46,501 nucleotides of DNA, from positions 1-46,501 of the forward strand of contig NZ_PRLH01000146.1 of NCBI RefSeq assembly GCF_003013815.1. The letters run 5' to 3'. The notes beneath the pieces are model-generated. The model saw only the letters and a list, made by a program, of their open reading frames with translations. It was not told the origin of the DNA and did no database searches. This DNA comes from Cyanothece sp. BG0011. Its GTDB lineage: Bacteria; Cyanobacteriota; Cyanobacteriia; Cyanobacteriales; Microcystaceae. Positions 17,543 to 26,114 of this stretch are shown here, piece by piece; within the stretch, counting starts at the first letter, position 1, and every line of letters begins with the position of its first letter. The position numbers and the translations under genes are program-made.

Positions 17543-19294
17543 ATGATTAATCGCTGTTTTTTCTTTAATAATGTAATCCTAGTTTTAGGAATGATTCTGT
17601 TTTCTACGTCTCCCAGTCAAGCTTTACCTACTCAAGACTTGTCTTTAAAAGAGTCTCGTGGTGACTTTTTGCGTCGTCAGGGTACAGTGTCTTTAGAAAA
17701 AGAAGAAACATCCCCCTTGCCTCAGTTACCGAAAATTGATCGAGATTTTCATCTAAGACAATCTCGGGATGGCTTTTTAAACCCGGCCAGTCGTCGTCAG
17801 GGTTCCATGTCCCAAGTCACCAGTGTTTCGGAATTACAAGACATTTCACCCACCGACTGGGCCTATGAAGCTTTACGCAGTCTTGTGGAACGGTATGGCT
17901 GTATTGTGGGATATCCAGACCGCACGTTTCGAGGCAATAGAGCATTATCTCGTTACGAATTCGCGGCTGGTTTAAATGCCTGTCTCAATACGATGGAACG
18001 ATTAATCCAGGAAAATGTTGCCGTTTTACGGGAAGACATCGAAAAATTGAAACGGTTGGCCCAGGAATTTGAACAAGAATTGATCGCTTTGGGGGCAAGG
18101 GTGAGCAATTTAGAGGAACGAGTCGCTTACCTCGAAGATCATCAATTTTCCACTACCACTAAGCTAACTGGGGAGTTTGTGGTCGGTTTAACCGGTATTA
18201 CCAGTGGAGAAAGAGACGGAGGCAGCGAAGAAATTAACAAAGTTACTAACTTCGGTTACAGGGGACGACTGGAACTTAATACCACCTTTGACGGTAACGA
18301 TCTCCTCTACACCCGTCTCGCAACTGGCACTGTACCCGCCTATTCTGACATCACAGGGACGTTTGAGGGAGAATTAGGCTTTTCCCAACCTGATGGCAGT
18401 GATCTCGCCGTAGAACTGATTATTTACGAGTTTGACCTGGCTGAAAATATCAGAATGTTCGTTGAACCGGTTGGAGGTGCGTTTGATGACTTTGTACCAA
18501 CAGTGAACTTTTTAGACGGTGACGGGGCGTTTGGGGCTATTTCTGCCTTTGGAAGTCGTAACCCCCTCTATTACATGGGCGAAGGTCCAGGAATTGGCTT
18601 TCAGGGTCGTTTATTTGAGGTATTTGAGTGGAGTGGGGGTTATTTAGCCACCGATGGTAATGATCCCTCCTTGGGTGCAGGGATGTTTAATGGTCCTTAT
18701 GGGTTAATTGGACAGTTTGCCTATGAACCCAGTGATAGCTTAAAAGTGGCCTTTACCTATGTGCATGGTTACAATAATTTAGACTCCGGAACAGGAACCC
18801 GTCGCTCCAATTTTCAAACCTTTGTTGAAGAAGAATTTGAACAGTCTGTAAATACGGTTAATAATTCCTACGGTGGAGAATTTACTTGGCGTATTTTTGA
18901 CAGGTTTGTGTTAGGAGGTTGGGCTGGTTTTACCAGTACGAGAACCCTCGGCGCTATCGATGTCGGTCCCGATGATGATGTTATTCAACGGGGTAAGTTA
19001 GATATTTGGAATTGGGCGGTAACGTTAGCCTTTCCTGATGCGTTTAAAGAAGGGGATACGGGAGCGGTTATTGTGGGTATGGAACCATGGGTTTCTAAGG
19101 CCGATATTAATTTTCCTGATGATTTAAGAAGAACGGATCAAGATAGTTCTTTTCATATTGAAGCAATTTATCAATATCCTCTCAATGACAATATCTTAAT
19201 TACCCCTGGAATTATTGTTATTACTGAGCCTGATTTTGATGATCGAAATGAGGCTTTAGTAATTGGTACAATTCGTACCACGTTTACATTCTAA
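17543..19294 (+). CDS. SLH-domain outer-membrane porin of the OprB type
   Basis: The product has 583 residues. The signal peptide spans about residues 1-28 (MILFSTSPSQA, cut near SQA). Two short similar blocks, SRGDFLRRQGTVS and SRDGFLNPASRRQGSMS, lie before an S-layer-homology domain at ~95-145 (ISPTDWAYEALRSLVERYG, GYPDRTFRGNRALSRYEFA). A coiled coil (~145-195, ending LEERVAYLEDH) follows, then an OprB beta-barrel ending in the aromatic TTFTF. The SLH domain ties the barrel to peptidoglycan-linked polymer. Such cyanobacterial porins are usually annotated as sugar or iron porins. The adjacent zur gene and Zur-like box make zinc passage through the outer membrane the likely role here. Confidence 0.88.
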   Translation: MINRCFFFNNVILVLGMILFSTSPSQALPTQDLSLKESRGDFLRRQGTVSLEKEETSPLPQLPKIDRDFHLRQSRDGFLNPASRRQGSMSQVTSVSELQDISPTDWAYEALRSLVERYGCIVGYPDRTFRGNRALSRYEFAAGLNACLNTMERLIQENVAVLREDIEKLKRLAQEFEQELIALGARVSNLEERVAYLEDHQFSTTTKLTGEFVVGLTGITSGERDGGSEEINKVTNFGYRGRLELNTTFDGNDLLYTRLATGTVPAYSDITGTFEGELGFSQPDGSDLAVELIIYEFDLAENIRMFVEPVGGAFDDFVPTVNFLDGDGAFGAISAFGSRNPLYYMGEGPGIGFQGRLFEVFEWSGGYLATDGNDPSLGAGMFNGPYGLIGQFAYEPSDSLKVAFTYVHGYNNLDSGTGTRRSNFQTFVEEEFEQSVNTVNNSYGGEFTWRIFDRFVLGGWAGFTSTRTLGAIDVGPDDDVIQRGKLDIWNWAVTLAFPDAFKEGDTGAVIVGMEPWVSKADINFPDDLRRTDQDSSFHIEAIYQYPLNDNILITPGIIVITEPDFDDRNEALVIGTIRTTFTF

Positions 19295-19312
19295 TTGAGC
19301 AATTAAAACTAA

Positions 19313-19426
19313 TCATTCATCATGCTGATGTTGGACAAAAGTTCTTAATTGATGGGGATTTGGCTCAGGGTGATGAACAGCCGGGATCTCAAATATCGCT
19401 AGGTCTATATAGTCAGGTAATTTGAC
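19313..19426 (-). pseudogene. Second, internally deleted remnant of the FAD-oxygenase-like gene
   Basis: The minus strand reads LPDYIDLAI, then FEIPAVHHPEPNPHQLRTF, then VQHQHDE and a stop, 38 codons in all. It matches the fragment at 13795-14076 at both ends (PNYIDLAI and PAVHHPDPNPHQLRTFAEH) but lacks the ~53 residues between them. The ATG is lost (GTCAAATTA instead of ATGGCACTA). As in the first copy, a Zur-like box lies directly upstream. It is a dead relic marking a duplicated segment. Confidence 0.8.
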
Positions 19427-19438
19427 TTTCTAAAAAAA

Positions 19439-19453
19439 TAATAATGATTATCA
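19439..19453. promoter_or_regulatory. Zur-like box a before the PEP-CTERM gene
   Basis: TAATAATGATTATCA differs from TGATAATnATTATCA at one position. It lies between the FAD-gene relic and the PEP-CTERM gene. Confidence 0.75.
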
Positions 19454-19464
19454 TTTTAATTGTG

Positions 19465-19479
19465 TGATAATCATTATTA
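19465..19479. promoter_or_regulatory. Zur-like box b before the PEP-CTERM gene
   Basis: TGATAATCATTATTA differs from the consensus at one position. It is 26 nt from box a. Each box is followed by the same ATTTTAATTGTG, so the pair looks like a small tandem duplication. Confidence 0.75.
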
Positions 19480-19584
19480 TTTTAATTGTGTCTATCAACT
19501 TAATCTTTTTTTTTTATGACTCAATCCTCTCTCCTGCCCAAACTCCTCCCCGATTTTATTAAAGTCATTAGAGGTAAAAATCAG

Positions 19585-20412
19585 ATGAAAACCCCCATAA
19601 TGTCGCTTTTGCTGTTAACAGTCCCCCTTGCCTCCGCTCAAGCCGCTTCGTTTACCTTGACGGATAATAATAGTGAAATCAGGGTGGATGATAGAAACGG
19701 AATCACCATTTGGTATGTGGACGGAAGTCCTGATAATGTGTTTCTTTCCAATTATTACTATCGAATTGGACCAACAGGAAACGAATCTCCCTTTTTTGAC
19801 GGATTGGGAACCCCAACGGTGACTCAACCCACAGACAATCAACTGGAATTGACTTATACAGGAACGCAGCTACAAGCGGTAGTAAACTATGAGTTATTGG
19901 GAGGGGATTTAGGGAGTAGCCGCTCTTTTATTGATAAATCTGTTACTTTAACTAATCTTTCAGGGCAAAATCTAGATTTTCACCTTTTTGACTACAGTGA
20001 TTTTGATATTAAGTTTGACCAGGCAAATCAAAAGGATCAGGCGATCGCATTAGATTTTGGGACAATTATTCTGAATAGCGCGACAAAACCCCTATCAATT
20101 CTTACCCAAGTCAGTCCCACTCCATCTCACTATGAAATTGCTGATTTTGTGACGCTTTACAATAAGTTTTTTAATGATCTTGATGGTCCCACAACGTTAC
20201 CCGATAATCCCTCTCTGAATGTTCCTTTTCCGATTCCTCCGAGTGATAATGCCTTCGCTTTTCAATGGGATTTTAACCTAAATGCAGGAGAATCTGTGAC
20301 TTTCAATAGTCAGTTTAACTATGCTCCTGTTCCTGAGCCAAGTAGTCTATTTTCATTGATTAGCTTAGGTATTTTCGGCGGAATTTCTTTAACTCATCGT
20401 GTCAAACAATAA
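19585..20412 (+). CDS. PEP-CTERM sorted exported protein, probably zinc-regulated
   Basis: The product has 275 residues from the ATG at 19585, chosen because it gives a clean signal peptide (MSLLLLTVPLASAQA, cut near AQA) and has an AGAGG ribosome site about 10 nt upstream. An upstream ATG at 19516 lacks one. The mature part is beta-rich and low in cysteine, with no motif I recognise. The C-terminus has the PEP-CTERM sorting signal: VPEPSS, a hydrophobic helix (LFSLISLGIFGGISL) and a basic end (HRVKQ). Exosortase would cut at this signal and place the protein at the surface or in the matrix. Two Zur-like boxes lie upstream, so it is a candidate zinc-starvation surface protein. No His-rich metal loop is seen. 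Confidence 0.82.
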   Translation: MKTPIMSLLLLTVPLASAQAASFTLTDNNSEIRVDDRNGITIWYVDGSPDNVFLSNYYYRIGPTGNESPFFDGLGTPTVTQPTDNQLELTYTGTQLQAVVNYELLGGDLGSSRSFIDKSVTLTNLSGQNLDFHLFDYSDFDIKFDQANQKDQAIALDFGTIILNSATKPLSILTQVSPTPSHYEIADFVTLYNKFFNDLDGPTTLPDNPSLNVPFPIPPSDNAFAFQWDFNLNAGESVTFNSQFNYAPVPEPSSLFSLISLGIFGGISLTHRVKQ

Positions 20413-20416
20413 ATAA

Positions 20417-20431
20417 TAATAATCATTCTCG
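20417..20431. promoter_or_regulatory. Zur-like box 1 of hemB
   Basis: TAATAATCATTCTCG differs from the consensus at three positions. It is the counterpart of znuA box 1 and is exactly 20 nt from box 2, as at znuA. Confidence 0.55.
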
Positions 20432-20436
20432 TTGTA

Positions 20437-20451
20437 TAATAATGATTATCA
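20437..20451. promoter_or_regulatory. Zur-like box 2 of hemB
   Basis: TAATAATGATTATCA differs from TGATAATnATTATCA at one position. It is about 38 nt (centre) upstream of the hemB ATG. Confidence 0.75.
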
Positions 20452-20460
20452 TTTTGATGA

Positions 20461-21477
<1,017 letters not shown>

Positions 21478-21534
21478 AGCACCTTGAAATCCTCACAATT
21501 TTCCTTGCAACAGACTTTGAATTTTTGACTATAA

Positions 21535-21549
21535 TAATAATCATTATCA
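21535..21549. promoter_or_regulatory. Zur-like box of the P-loop/phosphoesterase pair
   Basis: TAATAATCATTATCA differs from the consensus at one position. It ends only 12 nt before the ATG at 21562, so a bound repressor would cover the transcript start or ribosome site. Confidence 0.75.
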
Positions 21550-21561
21550 AAATATTATTCT

Positions 21562-22308
21562 ATGATTATTGCTGTCGCTAGTCCCCCAGGTGCGGGCAAA
21601 ACCCACTGGATTCATGAACAAATAGCCCAAACTAATAAACCTGTGGGCTATTTCAGCCCCGAAACCGATTCCATCCCCATTGATGCCATTTATCTCCAAA
21701 GTGAATATCCTCAATTGAAACTTTATCAGACAGGAGAAGAAGCAGCATTCACTGACACCATCACCTATGTTGAAATTCCTTGGTATTTAGATTTAGCAGG
21801 AATTGAACCTTTACTGCAAATGGTTAATTCTCATCGAGTGGCTATCATTCCGGATGATACAGACAGTACAGAATTAAAGAGTTGGGCCGATGAAATTATT
21901 CCAGGAACCAACATTATTAAACCAACCACAGATTTACAGATTCATCGGGGGGTTTTGACAGGCGAAATCTTAGATTTTGATAGTTTAGCTACTTTTTGGC
22001 TGGAACTTATCCAAGGTGCTTACGGTGAAGTCGTTCGGGCCAAGGGAATCTTTGATTTAGCAGACGGACAAATTTATTATGGTGATTTTATATCAGGGAA
22101 ATCGGAATTAGAATTCAAACCCTTAAATTTACCCCGTTGGTTAGATGGTAAACCAGATCGTTTTAGTGGTTTTGAAGTAGTGGGTAGTAATTTAGATAAA
22201 GCTGAGATTGTTCAGACTGTCCGAGATTGCTGCGTTCCCGAAGCAGCCATTAATTATTACCAACAACAAGTAAAAGAAGCTTTAGCAACTGAATTAGAGG
22301 TAGTATGA
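21562..22308 (+). CDS. Minimal COG0523/CobW-like P-loop protein
   Basis: The product has 248 residues. The N-terminus has a P-loop, ASPPGAGKTHW (residues 6-16). The middle lacks the CxCC metal-binding motif and a clear NKxD guanine motif, so nucleotide use is uncertain. The C-terminal half resembles the CobW C-terminal domain (GAYGEVVRAKGIFDLADGQ, near 155-173). COG0523 proteins are GTPase metal chaperones, often zinc-linked. This looks like a shortened relative, perhaps without metal transfer. Its stop overlaps the start of the phosphoesterase by 4 nt (ATGA), so the two are translated together. A Zur-like box sits directly upstream. Confidence 0.7.
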   Translation: MIIAVASPPGAGKTHWIHEQIAQTNKPVGYFSPETDSIPIDAIYLQSEYPQLKLYQTGEEAAFTDTITYVEIPWYLDLAGIEPLLQMVNSHRVAIIPDDTDSTELKSWADEIIPGTNIIKPTTDLQIHRGVLTGEILDFDSLATFWLELIQGAYGEVVRAKGIFDLADGQIYYGDFISGKSELEFKPLNLPRWLDGKPDRFSGFEVVGSNLDKAEIVQTVRDCCVPEAAINYYQQQVKEALATELEVV

Positions 22309-23120
22309 AAATAGCAGTAATATCAGATATTCATGGTAATTATGCAGCTTTAGAGGCAGTTTTACTAGATATTGACCAACAAAAAGTCGAAAAGATTTAT
22401 TGTCTTGGGGACTTAGTGGGTTATGGTCCTTTTCCCAATGCAGTAGCTGAGCAAATTCGTTCTTTAGATATTCCCACTGTACAGGGTTGTTGGGATGAAG
22501 ATATTGTAGAAGGACTCAACGCTTGTGAGTGTAGTTATCCTTCCCTTTTGGCGGAAAAAAGAGGTGTAATCGCCCACGAATGGACAAATAAGCACGTCCA
22601 TCCAGAAGTTCGAGAATATTTAGCCCAACTTCCCCATACTTATAAAGAAGGTAATCTCTGTTTTGCACATGGTAGTCCTCATAGCAACCACGAATATTTG
22701 TTACCGGAAATGGATGCTTTTACTGCTTTAGAAAGAGTCCTTTCCAGTGATGCAGAGATATTATTTTGCGGACATACCCATGTTCCCTACGTTCGCACCC
22801 TAGATGCTGGACAATTACAAGTAAGCGTTCATCAACCCCATAAAAAGGAAGAACCTACTGTTAGTTTTAATACTCCCCTGAAACGTATTATCAATGTCGG
22901 TTCCGTAGGAGAACCCCGTCATGGTCGTCCTGATGCTACCTATGTTATCTATGATACGGAAACACAAGCGGTAAACTTACGGGAGGTGGAGTATGACTAT
23001 AAAATAACCTGCGCTGCTATATTAGATGCTGGTTTACCAGCGATTTTTGCTTGGCGTTTGGCTAGAGGTTTAGAATTTGCCGAAAAAGCCGATGATCCGA
23101 CTCATGTTTGCGAACGTTAA
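22305..23120 (+). CDS. Calcineurin-like metallophosphoesterase (YfcE/MJ0936 type)
   Basis: The product has 271 residues. The dinuclear-metal motifs are in order: SDIHGN (7-12), LGDLVGYGP (34-42), HGSPHSNHEY, CGHTHVPY and NVGSVGEPRHGRPD. The usual GNHD/GNWD motif reads GCWDED (61-66), with Cys in place of the conserved Asn. These enzymes cut phosphodiesters or phosphomonoesters using Mn, Fe or Zn; the substrate is unknown. The gene overlaps the P-loop gene by 4 nt and should share its Zur-like box. A degenerate paralogue lies at 25386-26108. The pairing with a COG0523-like protein suggests a role in metal handling, which is inference. Confidence 0.85.
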   Translation: MKIAVISDIHGNYAALEAVLLDIDQQKVEKIYCLGDLVGYGPFPNAVAEQIRSLDIPTVQGCWDEDIVEGLNACECSYPSLLAEKRGVIAHEWTNKHVHPEVREYLAQLPHTYKEGNLCFAHGSPHSNHEYLLPEMDAFTALERVLSSDAEILFCGHTHVPYVRTLDAGQLQVSVHQPHKKEEPTVSFNTPLKRIINVGSVGEPRHGRPDATYVIYDTETQAVNLREVEYDYKITCAAILDAGLPAIFAWRLARGLEFAEKADDPTHVCER

Positions 23121-23581
23121 TCATAGCAATTTCTGTTAGTAGGGGTTAACGGCCGTTAACCCCTACAATATAAACATCTGGGGTAACTGAAAGATCATTT
23201 TTATTCATCGTTGATAACATCTTCTAGGCTGTATTTTCGTTCTTGAGGAAAGCGATCGCAAAAATATTTTACAAGGAAACCCCCTGAAACCCGGAACAGA
23301 ATTTTGATGTTAAATATGATACTGGTTAATAGATGCACTAAATGTATTGTTATGGTAAGGTGTCCAAGACTATACAAGGGTTTAGTTAAACTGTTGTTTA
23401 AGTAAATACTTGTAAGTAAAAAGAATATATTAATAATAATTAACAATAATTTACCTGATGTAAGTATTACTATAAATTATTATCATTATACTATATATTA
23501 GTTTGAATCTTCACTGATTAAATAACTATCTTTTTGTAAGTTATTTAAACTATTCTTTTAATTTCTTAATTATTCAATATT
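23121..23581. other. AT-rich intergenic stretch with a palindrome
   Basis: About 460 nt without a gene I trust. It begins with the 28-nt palindrome at 23139-23166. A minus-strand 81-codon frame (23201-23446) is mostly hydrophobic low-complexity sequence, with a more protein-like end (FPQERKYSLEDVINDE); it may be the worn tail of a lost gene. The last 130 nt are A/T-only runs before the DUF4238 gene. Confidence 0.4.
23139..23166. repeat. Perfect 28-nt palindrome
   Basis: The half-site GTAGGGGTTAACGG is followed at once by its exact reverse complement. It lies 19 nt after the phosphoesterase stop. It can fold as a terminator-like hairpin, but no T-run follows. The GTAGGG...CCCTAC ends also resemble the small dispersed repeats common in cyanobacterial genomes. 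Confidence 0.6.
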
Positions 23582-24616
23582 ATGTCTAAAAAAGCTCAAC
23601 ATATTATCCCTTGTGTATATCTTAAAAATTTTTGTCTTAATCCTAGAGAAAAAAGAGGTAAGAGAAAAATTAATTGTGTTAATTTAGATAGTGATAGATT
23701 CAGTGTTGAGACCAGAAGGATAGAAAAAGTAGCGAAATTAAATAGATTTTATTCTATAAAAAAAAATGAAGGAGAATATGATGATTCTCCTGAGAATAAT
23801 AATGCAGATATTGAATCTACTTGGAATCGAGTAATCGATGATACTATAAAATTAAGTGATAAACTAAGTTTTTTGGATAAATCTAAGACCTTTGAAAAAT
23901 CTCAGTTATCTATCGAATTAAAAGGACTTATTTCTCATCTTTTTTGGAGAGTTGAAGCTAGACGTACAGAAATTGAATCTTTTTTACACTCAGAGTCTAT
24001 TCTTATCAAAAAAGATAGCCCAGAAAGGTTTAAAGAAATTACAAAATTAGTTCATTTAAGAGAAACAGGGCTTATGGCAGCAAGAACTTTTTTATCATTT
24101 TTAAACAAAGAAATTTGTATTTTTATTAGTGAAAAACCCATTTTTATTACTTCTGATAATCCTGTTATAATAAGTGATGGTGATCCACATGGTCGTACTG
24201 ATATTTTAAATCTGAAATCTATTATACAATGTGCAATTAGTCCGAAAATTTTAGTGGTAATTTATCCTAGCCGAATATGCAATCGATTATCTGAAGATGA
24301 ATTAGAGAAAATGTTAAAAGTTAGTAATAAGGGACTTTTTGAGAATGAAAATTTTAAAAAGATAAATCATCAAAAAATAAAGGTTAAAAAGATAGATGAT
24401 TTAAAGTTTAAAGAATTTTATAATGAACTTATTTTAATTGAATCAAAGAGATGGCTATTCTCAAATAATCAAGATTTACTAAGGGAAATTTTATATCTTT
24501 TGCCTCAAAGATCAAAAGAAAGACCGAAAATCACCAATATTAATGATTCTTCTCTATTTGTATCTTCAAGAAGAAGATTTCTTAAAGAGTGCTTAAAAGA
24601 TTTACAGAGACATTGA
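23582..24616 (+). CDS. DUF4238 family protein
   Basis: The product has 344 residues. Family signs are the N-terminal KKAQHIIPCVYLKNFC, then VEKVAKLNRFYS-like and DIESTWNRVIDD segments, and a central ITSDNPVIISDGD. The function of DUF4238 is unknown. It is cytoplasmic, with no signal or membrane segment, and very rich in Lys, Ile, Asn and Glu. The coding sequence is distinctly more AT-rich than the zinc genes on either side, suggesting separate arrival. It has no Zur-like box of good quality and separates two zinc-linked phosphoesterase paralogues, so it is probably an insertion into the island. Confidence 0.75.
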   Translation: MSKKAQHIIPCVYLKNFCLNPREKRGKRKINCVNLDSDRFSVETRRIEKVAKLNRFYSIKKNEGEYDDSPENNNADIESTWNRVIDDTIKLSDKLSFLDKSKTFEKSQLSIELKGLISHLFWRVEARRTEIESFLHSESILIKKDSPERFKEITKLVHLRETGLMAARTFLSFLNKEICIFISEKPIFITSDNPVIISDGDPHGRTDILNLKSIIQCAISPKILVVIYPSRICNRLSEDELEKMLKVSNKGLFENENFKKINHQKIKVKKIDDLKFKEFYNELILIESKRWLFSNNQDLLREILYLLPQRSKERPKITNINDSSLFVSSRRRFLKECLKDLQRH

Positions 24617-24756
24617 ATGTACCTACTAATATCAAGCATACAGTTAAATAAGCACTAAATTTGATGTTAATTTAATTCAATATTATCTAGAATCGTAGCA
24701 AAAATACAACTAACCCCCAAATCGCACTAAGAGACTGTTCCTAAACAAAATATTAA

Positions 24757-24836
24757 GTAGGGTGCATTAGGAAAACTATATTTTTTGGGTAGTTACTATG
24801 ATTTTTGGTGCATTACGCTACGCTAATACACCCTAC
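24757..24836. mobile_element. MITE-like 80-bp element
   Basis: The left end GTAGGGTGCATTA and right end TAATACACCCTAC are inverted repeats with one mismatch. The interior repeats parts of the ends (GGTGCATTACGCTACGCTAA). It encodes nothing and has the look of the short dispersed GTAGGGTG elements of cyanobacteria. Confidence 0.6.
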
Positions 24837-24862
24837 AATTGTTTTAATCCTAAAGCTCAAAA

Positions 24863-25288
24863 TCAATTACATTTTAAAAGTGAAAGAGCTTTCTTTTTAA
24901 TCACATTGGGATCGACCTTTTCTTCCAGCAGATCGACAGTTAGTTTTCCTTCAAATGCTTCAAAAGAAGCCTCTTTAATTGCTCGCGGATAGGCTTCGTC
25001 AATTATTTCTTGTAAGATATCCCTATTGGCATAATAACCCCCTGACTTTCTTCTTCTGTTGGTACGATTGATATTGTCAATTGAGTTAAAAATAGATCGA
25101 TCCCAGGAACTAGTCGTTCTTTGTTCTGCCTGTTGTTTAATTAGATGAAGCAAAAGAATTACCATATAGCTGTAGATTTTATTAAACTTATCTTCCTTTG
25201 ACATTTCATCTATTTCATCAATAATTTGCAAAGCACCAATATAGTCCTGTGCTTCAATTTTTTTCCTTAATTCTTCGATTTCATACAT
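24863..25288 (-). CDS. DUF29-like protein
   Basis: The product has 141 residues, mostly helical and charged. The central VILLLHLIKQQAEQRTTSSW followed by DRSIFNSIDNI resembles the DUF29 core (LL.HLLK ... SW..SI), a family greatly expanded in cyanobacteria and of unknown function. The family's N-terminal Tyr-Glu segment is present (MYEIEELRKK). It is an orphan on the minus strand, 97 nt from the divergent phosphoesterase-like gene. Confidence 0.65.
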   Translation of the reverse strand: MYEIEELRKKIEAQDYIGALQIIDEIDEMSKEDKFNKIYSYMVILLLHLIKQQAEQRTTSSWDRSIFNSIDNINRTNRRRKSGGYYANRDILQEIIDEAYPRAIKEASFEAFEGKLTVDLLEEKVDPNVIKKKALSLLKCN

Positions 25289-25349
25289 ACGTTTGATTTA
25301 CCGATGGCGATATACTGATTTTATCAATTTATTATGGTGTAAGTATTTG

Positions 25350-25370
25350 ATATAATGATTATCATTATTA
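25350..25370. promoter_or_regulatory. Zur-like box(es) before the degenerate phosphoesterase
   Basis: Two overlapping 15-bp readings are possible: ATATAATGATTATCA (25350-25364) and TGATTATCATTATTA (25356-25370), each two mismatches from the consensus. The ATG of the next gene is at 25386, so a repressor here would block the start region. Confidence 0.65.
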
Positions 25371-25385
25371 AAAATAAGCAGAGCA

Positions 25386-26108
25386 ATGTGGGCAATTTTA
25401 AGCGGAATTGAAGGAAATATCGCAGCTTACGAGGCAGTATTGGCAGATATCAAACGCCAACGCACTCCCGTAGAAGCATTGTATATTTTAGGGGATGTCA
25501 TAGCAGCCAACCCCGATAGTGAAAAAGTAATTAAACGAATTCAAACCCCTTTACCTGGAGAATTAGAACCCCAAGTATGTGTCGGTTGGTGGGAGGAACA
25601 ATGCTTTGCTTTACACGCTGTGGGTTCAACAGCAGAACCGACAGAATTAATCGGTCGCTTTGGGATGGAAACCGTAAAAGTTCTTTGGGATTTCGTATCC
25701 CGTGAAACGGTACAGTGGTTACGCAATTGTCATTTTGGCTTCTTTGAATTAGATTGTCTGTTAATTCACGGCAGTACCGTTAGTGCCAGCGATGAGTTAA
25801 CCCCCGAAACCCCCCCCTGGCAAATGCTCGACCGTTTGCAAAGAGTAGAGGCCAATTCTCTTTTTTGTGGTCGTTCTGGTCAAGTTTTTGAATATGTACT
25901 ACAAGGGGGTTCGGTGAATAGTTCGGTGATGACTTTAGATAGTAAGCAACCCATGCAAACGATGATGGCACCCAAAAGAAGGGTTGTAGGGGTAGGAAAT
26001 GTCGGTAGAGAACCTGGAAAGGCTACTTACACCCTTTATAGTCCTAATAGCGATTGTTTGGAGTTTAAGACAGTTTACTATGGGGAGAAAAAGGGTTTCG
26101 GTAATTAA
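25386..26108 (+). CDS. Degenerate metallophosphoesterase paralogue (pseudo-enzyme)
   Basis: The product has 240 residues. It follows the fold order of the intact enzyme at 22305-23120, but the metal ligands are lost: SDIHGN is SGIEGN (6-11), GCWDED is GWWEEQ, the GHTHVP motif is GRSGQV (in LFCGRSGQVFEY), and HGSPHS is HGSTVS. GD in LGDVIAANP and the final GNVGREPGKATYTLY are kept. With the Asp and all three His of the two metal sites gone, catalysis is not expected. The frame is intact and a Zur-like box precedes it, so it is probably a working non-enzymatic protein, for instance a partner of the active paralogue. Confidence 0.75.
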   Translation: MWAILSGIEGNIAAYEAVLADIKRQRTPVEALYILGDVIAANPDSEKVIKRIQTPLPGELEPQVCVGWWEEQCFALHAVGSTAEPTELIGRFGMETVKVLWDFVSRETVQWLRNCHFGFFELDCLLIHGSTVSASDELTPETPPWQMLDRLQRVEANSLFCGRSGQVFEYVLQGGSVNSSVMTLDSKQPMQTMMAPKRRVVGVGNVGREPGKATYTLYSPNSDCLEFKTVYYGEKKGFGN

Positions 26109-26114
26109 ATCGAA

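Noticed and set aside
23201-23446. Minus-strand 81-codon frame as a small membrane protein
   Set aside because: It is low-complexity Ile/Leu/Asn sequence from an AT-rich stretch, with no ribosome site and no recognised family; only its last ~20 residues look protein-like.
23473-23490. AT-rich ATTATTATCATTA before the DUF4238 gene as another Zur box
   Set aside because: It matches the 7-1-7 palindrome at only about half of the positions once the centre is fixed, and the surrounding sequence is nearly all A/T.
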